From Glycomyces fuscus (GTDB lineage: Bacteria > Actinomycetota > Actinomycetes > Streptosporangiales > Streptosporangiaceae), in contig NYMS01000048.1 of NCBI GenBank assembly GCA_002529455.1, positions 1 to 64,000 on the forward strand: a stretch of DNA of 64,000 nucleotides, read 5' to 3'. A program made the translations under genes and the position numbers. Numbering within the stretch: position 1 is the stretch's first letter; each line of letters opens with the position of its first letter. This document shows positions 53,697 to 61,588 of the stretch, one piece after another. A model generated the notes under the pieces. That model was not told the origin of the DNA. It searched no databases and saw only the letters and a list, made by a program, of their open reading frames with translations.

Positions 53697-54557
53697 GTGA
53701 ACATGCCCGACATGTTGAGAATCGCCGTGCCCAACAAGGGCCAGCTCTCCGAGCCCGCGGTGGAGATGCTCCGCGAGGCCGGGTACCGGCAGCGCAAGAG
53801 CAGCCGTGACCTGGTCATGATCGACCCCGACAACGACACCGAGTTCTTCTTCCTGCGCCCCAAGGACATCGCCGTCTACGTCGGCGAGGGCATCCTCCAG
53901 GCCGGGATCACCGGCCGCGACATGCTCCTGGACTCCGGCGCCGCCGTGGACGAGGTCCTGCCGCTGGGCTTCGGCGGCTCCACCTTCCGCTTCGCCGCGC
54001 CCGGCGGCGCCGACATGAAGGTGTCCGACCTCAACGGCAAGCGGATCGCCACGTCCTTCGACGGCCTCCTGCGCTCCTACCTGGAACGGCAGGGCGTCGA
54101 CGCCCGCGTCATCCACCTGGACGGCGCGGTCGAGAGCTCCGTCCAGCTCGGTGTCGCCGACGCCGTCGCCGACGTGGTCTCCACCGGCACCACCCTGCGC
54201 CAGGCGGGCATGGAGACCTTCGGCGAGCCGATCCTGGTCTCCGAGGCGGTGGTCATCCGCCCGACCGGGGCCCCCGAGAACCCCAAGTTCGACACGCTGG
54301 TGCGCCGCCTGCGCGGCGTCCTGGTCGCCCGCGACTACGTGATGATGGACTACGACGTGCACGCCGAGCGCCTGGAGGCGGCGGTCGCGCTCACCCCGGG
54401 CATGGAGGGGCCGACGGTCTCCCCGCTGCACCGGGAGGGCTGGGTCGCGGTCCGGTCGATGGTGCCGAGCAAGGACGCCCAGCGGATCATGGACGACCTG
54501 TGGCAGCTCGGCGCCCGCGCCATCCTGGTCACCGACATCTACGCCTGTCGCCTGTAG
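53697..54557 (+). CDS. hisG: ATP phosphoribosyltransferase, long form
   Basis: A 286-residue long-form HisG that condenses ATP with PRPP to begin histidine synthesis and is feedback-inhibited by histidine. The N-terminus reads LRIAVPNKGQLSEPAVEMLREAG (written as LRIAVPNKGQLSEPA plus VEMLREAG), the PRPP motif is DAVADVVSTGTTLRQAG, and the C-terminal ACT-like HisG_C domain is present (GPTVSPLHREGWVAVRSMV). GTG 53697 is chosen; ATG at 53703 and 53712 are close alternatives. A 17-bp hairpin terminates the unit. Confidence 0.95.
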   Translation: MNMPDMLRIAVPNKGQLSEPAVEMLREAGYRQRKSSRDLVMIDPDNDTEFFFLRPKDIAVYVGEGILQAGITGRDMLLDSGAAVDEVLPLGFGGSTFRFAAPGGADMKVSDLNGKRIATSFDGLLRSYLERQGVDARVIHLDGAVESSVQLGVADAVADVVSTGTTLRQAGMETFGEPILVSEAVVIRPTGAPENPKFDTLVRRLRGVLVARDYVMMDYDVHAERLEAAVALTPGMEGPTVSPLHREGWVAVRSMVPSKDAQRIMDDLWQLGARAILVTDIYACRL

Positions 54558-54576
54558 GCCGTGTCCTGAGTGCGGG

Positions 54577-54613
54577 GACGGCGGGGGCCGGCGCCACGCC
54601 GGCCCCCGCCGTC
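54577..54613 (+). terminator. Strong hairpin after hisG
   Basis: A perfect 17-bp stem (GACGGCGGGGGCCGGCG and complement) with loop CCA lies 19 bases after the hisG stop; it also faces the converging DUF6194 gene. Confidence 0.88.
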
Positions 54614-54662
54614 CTCCGGTGCTCCACCGGGGTTCGCACGCGCGGTGGCGCCTCCGTCGGTC

Positions 54663-55133
54663 CTACGCCGTCCCGGCACGCCGCCGGTGACGCGAGCGGG
54701 CGAGGCCGTGGGCCGTGCGGAGCAGTTCCCGGACCGCCGCCCCGGTCCGCGGGCCCGGGTTCACCACGGCGAGCCAGCCCAGGCCGCCGTAGACGGGGTG
54801 CGCCATCACCGTGTCCGCCGCGCTCGGGTCCGCGTCCGCGGGGGCCGGCTCGCGCGGCTCGCGGCCCGTCCAGCTGACGAAGGCCTCCCTCCCGGCGGCG
54901 ACGTTCAGGCGGAAGGCGCCGGGCCGGTCCAGACGCGACCCCCCGTCGTCGGGGTAGTCCTTCGTCACGATGGTCGCGAAGGGCTGGGTCGTGGTGGGGA
55001 CGACGCCGTCGGGCGCGTAGTAGAAGAACGCGTCGCCCCAGCTGAGCTCGGGCGAACCGTCGCCGGGTCGCGGCCTGAGGGGCAGCACGCCCTCAAGGCC
55101 CTCGAGGAACTCAGTGATCTCGTCGATGCTCAT
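54663..55133 (-). CDS. DUF6194 family protein
   Basis: A 156-residue soluble protein with the DUF6194 pattern, a conserved actinobacterial family: it opens SIDEITEFLEGLEGV, continues WGDAFFYYAPDG, FATIVTKDYPDD and LDRPGAFRLNV, then VMAHPVYGGLGWLAVVNPG. The family is of unknown function. The start is ATG 55133; an in-frame ATG at 55154 would add seven residues, and neither has a good ribosome-binding site. It is divergent from the double-MerR gene, whose start is only 62 bases away, suggesting that regulator controls it. Confidence 0.75.
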   Translation of the reverse strand: MSIDEITEFLEGLEGVLPLRPRPGDGSPELSWGDAFFYYAPDGVVPTTTQPFATIVTKDYPDDGGSRLDRPGAFRLNVAAGREAFVSWTGREPREPAPADADPSAADTVMAHPVYGGLGWLAVVNPGPRTGAAVRELLRTAHGLARSRHRRRAGTA

Positions 55134-55195
55134 GTGTTCTAGCGTTTCATTCATGTGCTTGTGGAGGCTTTTCCCGAGGACTGCGAGGTGAGGGC

Positions 55196-56005
55196 GTGAA
55201 AAGTCGCAAGTCGGCCGCCATGCGCACGGTCGACGTCGCCCGGAGCTCGGGGTACTCCGTCCAGCAGGTGCGCAACCTCGAGCGCGACGGCGTGCTGCCC
55301 CCGGCGGCGCGCACCGCCGCGGGTCACCGGGTCTACGCCGAGGTGCACGTGCGCTCCGCCCTGGCCTACCGGTCCCTCGCCGCCGGGACCGGGCCGACCG
55401 AGGCCGGGAGGATCGTGCGCGCCGCGCACGGGTACCCGGCGTCGGACCTGCTCGCCCTCCTGGACGCCGCGCACGCCCGGCTCCACACCGAGCGCCGGGA
55501 GCTCGGGCTGGCCAGGGAGGCCGCGGAGGCGATCGCCGCGGAGCCGATCGGGGACGTCCGGCCGTCGGACTCCATGGGCGTCTCCGAACTCGCCGCCGCG
55601 CTCGGCGTGCGGCCCTCGACACTGAGGCACTGGGACGCCGAGGGGCTCGTCGTGCCCCGCCGGGCCTCCGCCGGGGGAACGCGGAGGTACTCTCCCGGCG
55701 ACGTCCGGGACGCGCGGATCGTCCACCAGCTGCGCATGGCCGGGTACCGCATCGCCCCGCTCCGGGACCTGATGCCGCAGCTGCGCCGCGCGCACCGGCG
55801 GGGAGAGGTGATGACCGCGCTGGCCGCCCGGGACGCGAGCATCGACGCCCGCTCGGCGGCCCTCCTCCGGGGCGCCGCCGCCCTCAGCGCCGTGCTCCCG
55901 CCGACGGCGCCTCCGGGCGCGGACCCTCACTCCTCCCACGCCTCCGCGTCCGCCAGGGGGCGCATCCCGACGGCGAACTCCACGCCCCCGTCGCACTCCG
56001 ACTGA
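55196..56005 (+). CDS. Tandem MerR-domain regulator (TioE-like)
   Basis: A 269-residue protein with two MerR-type winged helix-turn-helix domains in one chain: the first around MRTVDVARSSGYSVQQVRNL and the second around MGVSELAAALGVRPSTLRHW, each followed by the RRYSPGDV/GHRVYAEV wing pattern. TioE-type proteins of this design occur in Nocardiopsis and related genera. GTG 55196 follows GAGGTGAGG. Its 3' end overlaps that of the converging MerR gene by 79 bases, so the mRNAs could base-pair. It is divergent from the DUF6194 gene, its likely target. Confidence 0.85.
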   Translation: MKSRKSAAMRTVDVARSSGYSVQQVRNLERDGVLPPAARTAAGHRVYAEVHVRSALAYRSLAAGTGPTEAGRIVRAAHGYPASDLLALLDAAHARLHTERRELGLAREAAEAIAAEPIGDVRPSDSMGVSELAAALGVRPSTLRHWDAEGLVVPRRASAGGTRRYSPGDVRDARIVHQLRMAGYRIAPLRDLMPQLRRAHRRGEVMTALAARDASIDARSAALLRGAAALSAVLPPTAPPGADPHSSHASASARGRIPTANSTPPSHSD

Positions 56006-56733
56006 CGGAGGGTGCCCACGTCGGCGAACATCCCCTCGACCTCGTGCCCGAACAGGTGCGTCATCGCCACGGTGAGGCCGCCCAGACTCTCCCGGCCGGG
56101 CATCATCAACCAGACCTCGGTGCCCTCGCCGTACTCCACCAGCTCCACGTCCTCCGGCAGCGGGGACGGCGGCGGCCCGGCCGCCGCGACCGGGACGCAC
56201 ACCCGGTAGCCCGCGCCCTCCGGCGCCGGCTCCAGGGTCTTCCACCACCGGCCGTCGGCGCGCCACCCGAGCTCCCCGGCCAGGGCGCCGAGCCGCCCGG
56301 CCAGGGCGTGCACCTCGGCGCGCGCCCGGTCCAGGTCGAAGTCCTCGCCCGCCCGCGCGGTCACCCCCGTGAGGGCGGTGCGCGCCCGCCGGGCCCGGAC
56401 CCGCGCCCTCGGCTCCCACGCCAGGACCGCGGAGGCCTCCGACAGCGCCCGGTCCTGGGCCTCCCGCTCGCGCCGCAGGTCCTCGGCGTGCCGCCGCAGC
56501 GCGTCCGGGGCCAGGCCGGGGTCGTCCACCACGCGCCGGACGGCGTCCAGCCCCATCCCCGCGCGGCGCAGGGTGACGATCTGCCCGGCGCGCTCGATCT
56601 GGTCGACGGTGTACCAGCGGAACTGCGTGTCCTCGTCCACGCGGGCCGGAACCAGCAGTCCGAGGGAGTGGTAGTGGCGCAGCGCCTTGTGCGAGAGACC
56701 GGTGAGCTCACTGAAGGAACCGATGGGAAGCAT
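55927..56733 (-). CDS. MerR family transcriptional regulator with effector domain
   Basis: A 268-residue MerR protein. The N-terminal winged domain reads MLPIGSFSELTGLSHKALRH and YHSLGLLVPARVDEDTQFRW, then the helix LRRAGMGLDAVRRVVD and a coiled coil with REREAQDRAL. The C-terminal ~130 residues are a GyrI/BmrR-like ligand-binding domain (PLPEDVELVEYGEGTEVWLM). It likely senses a small molecule and controls its own gene through the palindrome at 56746-56768, which sits in a 19-bp promoter spacer typical of MerR targets. Its 3' end overlaps the tandem-MerR gene. ATG 56733 follows GGAG. Confidence 0.88.
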   Translation of the reverse strand: MLPIGSFSELTGLSHKALRHYHSLGLLVPARVDEDTQFRWYTVDQIERAGQIVTLRRAGMGLDAVRRVVDDPGLAPDALRRHAEDLRREREAQDRALSEASAVLAWEPRARVRARRARTALTGVTARAGEDFDLDRARAEVHALAGRLGALAGELGWRADGRWWKTLEPAPEGAGYRVCVPVAAAGPPPSPLPEDVELVEYGEGTEVWLMMPGRESLGGLTVAMTHLFGHEVEGMFADVGTLRQSECDGGVEFAVGMRPLADAEAWEE

Positions 56734-56745
56734 GGCTCCACTGTG

Positions 56746-56768
56746 GCCCCTCCCCCAGGGGGAGGGGC
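56746..56768. promoter_or_regulatory. MerR-type operator in 19-bp promoter spacer
   Basis: A perfect palindrome of 11-base arms (GCCCCTCCCCC and complement) round one central base. On the minus strand it is preceded by TTGCCC and followed by CACAGT, giving a 19-base spacer, the hallmark of MerR-activated promoters. It directs the MerR gene at 56733 and may also act on the divergent gene at 56822. Confidence 0.7.
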
Positions 56769-56821
56769 AAACGGGCGCTCCGGGGGCGCCGGCGCCCCCG
56801 CCGGGCGGGCACAATGTGGGG

Positions 56822-57547
56822 ATGGACCAGCCGACGACGCACACCGCCCCCGCCTTCCGCGAACCCGAGGAGGAGGCGGTCACGCTGGCGAGGGTGACCG
56901 GGGAGACCGGCGGCGACCTCGTGCTGCGCCGCGTGGGCGCGCACTACGAGATCTACTCCAACGGCGTCTTCCTCATGGACACCCGCGACGGCACCTCCGA
57001 GCGCGAGATGGTGCGCGCCAGCCTCGCCGCCCTCCCCGCGGGCCGCTCGCGCTCCCGGGTGCTCATCGGCGGCCTGGGCGTGGGCTTCTCCGCCCGTGAG
57101 GCGCTGGAGCACCCCAGGGTGGCGGTGGTGGACGTGGTCGAACTCGAACCCCAGGTGATCGCCTGGCACGACGGAGAACTGGGCGAGGCCGCCGAGTACG
57201 TGCACCGGGACCCGCGCTGCCGGGTGATCAACGCCGACATCGTGGCCTGGTTGGAGGAGGCGTCCTCGGCCGCGAACCCCGTCCGCTACGACGCGGTCTG
57301 CCTGGACACCGACAACGGGCCCGACTGGACGGTGGTGGAGAACAACAACCGCCTCTACGAGGCCGCGGGGCTGGACCGGCTCACCCGCCTGCTCGCCCCC
57401 GGCGGGGTCCTGGCCTTCTGGAGCGCCAACGCGGTGCCCGCCTTCGAGGAGTCGCTGCGCGGGCGGTTCGCGTCGGTGGAGGTCATCGAGGTCCTGGTCG
57501 CCTGCGGTGTGCCCGACACCGTCTACCTGGCGCGCGAACCCCGCTGA
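56822..57547 (+). CDS. Spermidine-synthase-like (fused SAM methyltransferase fold) protein
   Basis: A 241-residue protein of the spermidine synthase-like/SAM fold group found widely in actinobacteria without polyamine genes. SAM-type motifs are visible: SRVLIGGLGVGFSAREAL (about residues 79-96), VVDVVELEPQVI with the acidic residue that binds the ribose, and YDAVCLDTDNGPDW. The polyamine gate-keeping residues are not obvious, so a methyltransferase-like or regulatory role is equally possible. The ATG follows CAATGT at close distance. It is divergent from the MerR gene and may share its operator. Confidence 0.75.
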   Translation: MDQPTTHTAPAFREPEEEAVTLARVTGETGGDLVLRRVGAHYEIYSNGVFLMDTRDGTSEREMVRASLAALPAGRSRSRVLIGGLGVGFSAREALEHPRVAVVDVVELEPQVIAWHDGELGEAAEYVHRDPRCRVINADIVAWLEEASSAANPVRYDAVCLDTDNGPDWTVVENNNRLYEAAGLDRLTRLLAPGGVLAFWSANAVPAFEESLRGRFASVEVIEVLVACGVPDTVYLAREPR

Positions 57548-57635
57548 GGCGCAGCCGCGGGCGGCCCCGCCCCAGCGGCGGCGGCCGCGTTCGCGGCGGT
57601 GCCGTCGGCGTCGCACGGGACGGCGCCTCGGGGAC

Positions 57636-57854
57636 TCAGCTCCGGGCGTCGGACATGTAGGCCGTGAACTCGTCCAGGGTGATGAGCCCGTCGCCGTCCT
57701 GGTCCATGGCCTCGATCGCCCGCAGGGCCTGGTCCTCGGTGCAGCTGTCCCCCATGCGGTGCATCAGGTCGGCGTACTCCTGGGCGGAGATGCGTCCGTC
57801 GCTGTCGGCGTCGACGAACGCGAAGGTCGTCGCGTACTCGTTGGTGTCGGACAT
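57636..57854 (-). CDS. Two-EF-hand calcium-binding protein
   Basis: A 72-residue protein with two canonical EF-hands: loop 1 DADSDGRISAQE and loop 2 DQDGDGLITLDE, each a complete 12-residue calcium loop with Glu at position 12. It resembles CabC-type and other small Ca2+ proteins of Streptomyces aerial mycelium, which link calcium to development. ATG 57854 follows GGAGACG. It lies alone between the spermidine-synthase-like gene and the pst cluster. Confidence 0.92.
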   Translation of the reverse strand: MSDTNEYATTFAFVDADSDGRISAQEYADLMHRMGDSCTEDQALRAIEAMDQDGDGLITLDEFTAYMSDARS

Positions 57855-57957
57855 CTGCGTTCGTCTCCAGGGAGTCTCGGGGCGGGGTCCGGCGCAAGAT
57901 TACCGGTGAGGGGGCGGTTCGGGAAGCCGGTCGGGGACCGGGGCCCGCAGAGCCGAA

Positions 57958-57995
57958 GGGGCCGCGCACCGGAGGACTCTCCGGCGCACGGCCCC
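57958..57995 (-). terminator. Hairpin after pstA
   Basis: GGGGCCG and its complement close an outer stem, and CCGGAG/CTCCGG a second inner stem, directly downstream of the pstA stop (58010) on the minus strand. Confidence 0.65.
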
Positions 57996-58009
57996 ACGGG
58001 GTCGGGTCG

Positions 58010-58921
58010 CTAGCGGCTGCCCACGGAGGCCCGCGAGCCGATCCACCGCGCGATCACGGTGAACAGCAGCACCAGCAGGAACAGGCACAGGGCGGCGCCC
58101 CAGGCACGGTCGATACCGGCCTCGAAGGGCTGCATGGCCCCCCTGTACAGCTGCATCGGCACGGCGCCCTGCGGCTCGCCCTGGAAGGCGGTGACGACCA
58201 GGCCGGTACCGAAGGCGGTCAGCAGCAGCGGAGCGGTCTCACCGATACCGCGGGCGACGGCCAGCATCGACCCGGTGGTCAGACCGGGGGCGGCGGCGGG
58301 CAGCACCGTGTGCACGATGGTCTGCCACTTGCGCGCGCCCAGGCCGTAGCTGGCGTTGCGCATCTCGTTCGGCACCAGCCGCAGCATCTCCTCCGCGGAC
58401 CGCGTCACGATCGGCAGCATCATCATCGCGATCGCCACGGCACCGGCGAAGGTACCGAAGCCCATACCGCCCCAGCCGATCACGATCAGGCCGTACACGA
58501 ACAGGCCGACGAAGATCGAGGGGATGCCCGTCATCACGTCGGTGAAGAAGCGGATCGCGCCGGTCAGGCGGTTGGGCCCGTACTCCACGACGTAGACCGC
58601 GGTGGCGATGCCGAACGGGATCGACATCACGATCGCCAGCGCCATGATGTAGAGCGTGCCGAAGAACCCGGCGGCGTAACCGCCGCCCTCGCGACGCGGC
58701 GGGGGCTCGGTCGCGGTGAAGAACTCCAGGTTGACGACGCCGATACCGCGCCGGGTGACCTCGAAGATGATGAGGACCAGCGGGATCATCGCCAGGACCA
58801 TCGCGGCGGTCAGCATCACCGACGCCGAGCGGTCCTTGAACCTGCGGAAGCCGGAGCCGGGGGCGCTCTGGCTCAGGGGGGTGTGCCGGGCGTCCGGAGG
58901 AGTGGTGGTTGCTGTGCTCAT
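58010..58921 (-). CDS. pstA: Phosphate ABC transporter permease PstA
   Basis: A 303-residue inner-membrane permease of the high-affinity phosphate uptake system, pairing with PstC. About six helices are predicted after a ~30-residue cytoplasmic start. The EAA loop that contacts the ATPase reads EEMLRLVPNEMRNASYGLGARKWQTI (in two parts around NEMRNASYGLG). The start codon overlaps the pstC stop by four bases (ATGA), so the two are translated together. Confidence 0.95.
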   Translation of the reverse strand: MSTATTTPPDARHTPLSQSAPGSGFRRFKDRSASVMLTAAMVLAMIPLVLIIFEVTRRGIGVVNLEFFTATEPPPRREGGGYAAGFFGTLYIMALAIVMSIPFGIATAVYVVEYGPNRLTGAIRFFTDVMTGIPSIFVGLFVYGLIVIGWGGMGFGTFAGAVAIAMMMLPIVTRSAEEMLRLVPNEMRNASYGLGARKWQTIVHTVLPAAAPGLTTGSMLAVARGIGETAPLLLTAFGTGLVVTAFQGEPQGAVPMQLYRGAMQPFEAGIDRAWGAALCLFLLVLLFTVIARWIGSRASVGSR

Positions 58922-59925
58922 ACGGCGGAGTCTCCCGTGAACTGCCCCAGGCGCCAGACGATGACGCGGGCCAGGACGTTGACGATCATCGTGACCAGGA
59001 AGAGGGCGACGCCGATGGCCATCAGCGCCGTCCGGACCTCGGGGGAGGCCTCGCCGAAGGTCGCGGCGATGTGCGAGGCCATGCTGCTACCGGTGCCGAA
59101 CAGGCTGCCGCTCCATCCCTGCGTGCCGCCGATCAGCATCAGCACGGCGATGGTCTCGCCGAGGGCACGGCCCAGGCCCAGCATGGCGGCGGCCACGATC
59201 CCGGAGAAGCTGGCGGGCAGGATCACCTTGGTGATGACCTCCCACCGGGTGGAGCCCAGGGCGTAGGCGGCCATCTGCTGCTCGACCGGCTGGACGACGA
59301 CGACCTCGCGGATGAGCGCCGTCATGATCGGCAGGATCATGATGGCCAGCACGATGCCCGCGGGCAGGTAGCCGACGCCGCGCACCGGGCCCTCGAACAG
59401 GAAGAACCACCCCATCGCGCCCTCGAGCCAGTCGAAGAAGGGCCGCAGCACGTTAGGCAGGAACCAGTGCAGGCCCCAGAGGCCGAAGATGACGCTGGGC
59501 ACGGCGGCGAGCAGCTCGACCGTGTAGGACAGCGGCTTGGCGAGGCGGCGCGGGGCCAGGTGGGTCAGGTAGACGGCGACCATGATCGCCAGCGGCAGCG
59601 CGATGGCGATCGCGATGGTCGCCGTGACCAGGGTTCCGTAGATGAAGGGCCAGGCGCCGTAGGTGCCGGTGATCTCGGTGCGCGAACCACCGCTCTGCCA
59701 GTCCTCCCCGAGGAGGAAGCCGAAGAAGCCCTCCTTGACGAAGACCGGCCAGGCCTCGCTGGTGGTCCGGATGACCATCAGCGCCAGGATGATCAGCACG
59801 ATGGCGCCGCAGGCGGCGACGACCCACTTGAAGATCGGATCGGCCAGGCGCCCCTTGCCGGAACTCAGCGTCCCCCGCCGGGAGTCCTCGGGGGCCTGGG
59901 GGGCCTCACGGGCCTCGGTGGACAT
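58918..59925 (-). CDS. pstC: Phosphate ABC transporter permease PstC
   Basis: A 335-residue partner permease of PstA. Its membrane segments are typical, and the EAA loop reads VEQQMAAYALGSTRWEVITK. ATG 59925 follows GAGGAGA. It lies 116 bases downstream of pstS across a strong hairpin that probably lowers permease expression relative to the binding protein. Confidence 0.95.
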   Translation of the reverse strand: MSTEAREAPQAPEDSRRGTLSSGKGRLADPIFKWVVAACGAIVLIILALMVIRTTSEAWPVFVKEGFFGFLLGEDWQSGGSRTEITGTYGAWPFIYGTLVTATIAIAIALPLAIMVAVYLTHLAPRRLAKPLSYTVELLAAVPSVIFGLWGLHWFLPNVLRPFFDWLEGAMGWFFLFEGPVRGVGYLPAGIVLAIMILPIMTALIREVVVVQPVEQQMAAYALGSTRWEVITKVILPASFSGIVAAAMLGLGRALGETIAVLMLIGGTQGWSGSLFGTGSSMASHIAATFGEASPEVRTALMAIGVALFLVTMIVNVLARVIVWRLGQFTGDSAV

Positions 59926-60005
59926 GTGCTTCTCCTCTGTGGCTTTCGTGGGGAGTGGAGAGCGGCCCGCCCCGAGGCGGGGGCGGGGGGTGAAGGAAGG
60001 CGTGC

Positions 60006-60031
60006 GGGGCCGGGAGCGCTCTCCCGGCCCC
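60006..60031 (-). terminator. Attenuating hairpin between pstS and pstC
   Basis: A perfect 11-bp stem (GGGGCCGGGAG and complement) with loop CGCT lies just after the pstS stop. Such intercistronic hairpins commonly stabilise the binding-protein part of the message and reduce read-through. Confidence 0.7.
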
Positions 60032-60041
60032 GCGGGGCGTT

Positions 60042-61184
60042 CTACTCGGTGGTGGCTTCGGCGTCGGCGTCAGCGTCGGCTTCGGCCTCCTCGCCGCCGT
60101 TCTCGGAGTTGGTCTTCTCCAGCTCGGCGACGACGCGGTCGGTGAGCCCCTCGCCCAGCGGCGCGTAGCCCAGCTCGCCGGCCAGCTCACGGGCGCTCTC
60201 GTCGGTCAGGGCCCAGGTCCAGAAGTCGATGATGGCGTCGGCACTGGCCTGCTCGTAGCCGCAGGTGTAGGTGAAGATCCAGTTGGAACCGGCGATCGGG
60301 TAGCCCTCGCCACCGATGTCGTCGATCGCGAACTGGAAGTTCTCCGGGATGTCGGCCTCCTCGGAGGCCGCGATGGTGGACTCCAGGGTCGGCTCGATCG
60401 GGTTGCCGTCCTCGTTCACGATGTGGGCGACGGACAGGCCCGCCTCCTGCGCGAAGGACTGGTTCACGTAGCCGATGCCGCCGGGGTTCTGGGTGATGCC
60501 CTGGGCGACGCCGTCGTTCTGCTGGCCGCCGACCAGGCCGTCGGCCCACTCGAGCTCCTTGCCCTCGCCGTACGTGTCGGCCCAGGACTCGACCTCGGTG
60601 CTCAGGTAGTGCGAGAACACGTAGGTGGTGCCGGAGCTGTCGGAGCGGTGGACCGGGATGATCTCGTCGCCGGGCAGCTCCATGTCCGGGTTGAGCTCGG
60701 CGATGGCCGGGTCGTCGAACGTGGTGATCTCACGGTCGTAGATGGCCGCGATGGTCTCCGCGTCCAGGACCAGACCGTCCAGCTCGGGGTTGTTGAAGGC
60801 GATGACGACCGCGCCGAAGACGACGGGGAACTGCACGGCCTCGCAGCCGCGGGCGTCGGCCGCGGCGGCCAGGTCCTCTTCGCTCAGGTACTCCTCGGAG
60901 GAGCCGAAGTCGACGGTCTGCTCCAGGAACTGCTCCACGCCGGCACCGGAGCCCACGCTCTGGTAGTTGACGCTGACGCCCGGCTGGACGTCGTTGGAGT
61001 AGGTGTAGATCCAGTCCTGGAAGAGGGGGTCGGGGAAGCTGGCCCCGGCGCCGGTCAGGGAGGCGCTGAGGTCGCCGCCCCCGCCGCCGGAGCTGTCACT
61101 GCTGGTGTCGCCTCCGCTGCTGCACGCCGCCGCGAGCAGGGGGATGGCCGCCAGAACGGCGAGCTTGGAACGCCCGTTGCGCAT
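60042..61184 (-). CDS. pstS: Phosphate-binding lipoprotein PstS
   Basis: A 380-residue extracellular phosphate-binding lipoprotein. The lipobox is LLAAACSSGG (Cys near residue 21), then a Gly/Ser linker. Family motifs include LTGAGASFPDPLFQDWIYTY (the phosphate-contacting loop), YQSVGSGAGVEQF, PVHRSDSSGTTYVFSHYL and NPGGIGYVNQSFA. The C-terminus has an acidic Glu/Ala/Asp tail (EEAEADADADAEA), possibly useful in the wall. ATG 61184 follows GAGGAGA. A PHO-box-like repeat is just upstream. Confidence 0.95.
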   Translation of the reverse strand: MRNGRSKLAVLAAIPLLAAACSSGGDTSSDSSGGGGGDLSASLTGAGASFPDPLFQDWIYTYSNDVQPGVSVNYQSVGSGAGVEQFLEQTVDFGSSEEYLSEEDLAAAADARGCEAVQFPVVFGAVVIAFNNPELDGLVLDAETIAAIYDREITTFDDPAIAELNPDMELPGDEIIPVHRSDSSGTTYVFSHYLSTEVESWADTYGEGKELEWADGLVGGQQNDGVAQGITQNPGGIGYVNQSFAQEAGLSVAHIVNEDGNPIEPTLESTIAASEEADIPENFQFAIDDIGGEGYPIAGSNWIFTYTCGYEQASADAIIDFWTWALTDESARELAGELGYAPLGEGLTDRVVAELEKTNSENGGEEAEADADADAEATTE

Positions 61185-61289
61185 GTCGTAGTTCTCCTCG
61201 TCGAAATCACCGCTGTCGGGGCTGACGTGAAACGACAGTAAGTGCGCAGAAAGACGCGGTGTCATCGAAATGAAGGCGGGATGGTAGAA

Positions 61290-61322
61290 GAAGAGTGAAT
61301 GCGAAGTGAATGGCGGTAACCA
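61290..61322 (-). promoter_or_regulatory. PHO-box-like repeats upstream of pstS
   Basis: On the minus strand two adjoining 11-bp units, ATTCACTTCGC and ATTCACTCTTC, match the G/TTCAYYY-type direct repeats bound by PhoP in streptomycetes, with a third weaker unit (TGGTTACCGCC) upstream. They lie about 105-140 bases before the pstS start. Confidence 0.7.
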
Positions 61323-61493
61323 TTTGATAACGGGCACGTGTTTCGGGCCGTGCGGGGGGTTCCGTCATGTGCCGGAGACGGGCGGTGATGACCTGCGGGT
61401 ATGACTGCGGGTGCCGGGGTGGCCCGATGGTCCGCCGGCAACGAAGGTGACGTGATGCATTGACCGACGATTCATCTTCGCGTTCGTCACGAA

Positions 61494-61515
61494 GCAGGGT
61501 GACGTGAAGATGAAC
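61494..61515 (-). promoter_or_regulatory. Second PHO-box-like pair
   Basis: On the minus strand GTTCATCTTCA and CGTCACCCTGC are directly adjacent 11-bp units resembling PhoP repeats. They are 310 bases from pstS and downstream of the regulator gene, so they might be a distal site or a separate promoter element. Confidence is low. Confidence 0.35.
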
Positions 61516-61588
61516 AACGGGTCTCGCCGGTATCACCGGAGGGCCCGGTGGGGGAATTGCGAACCTCGCCCCGCGCTTTTGCCTCCGC

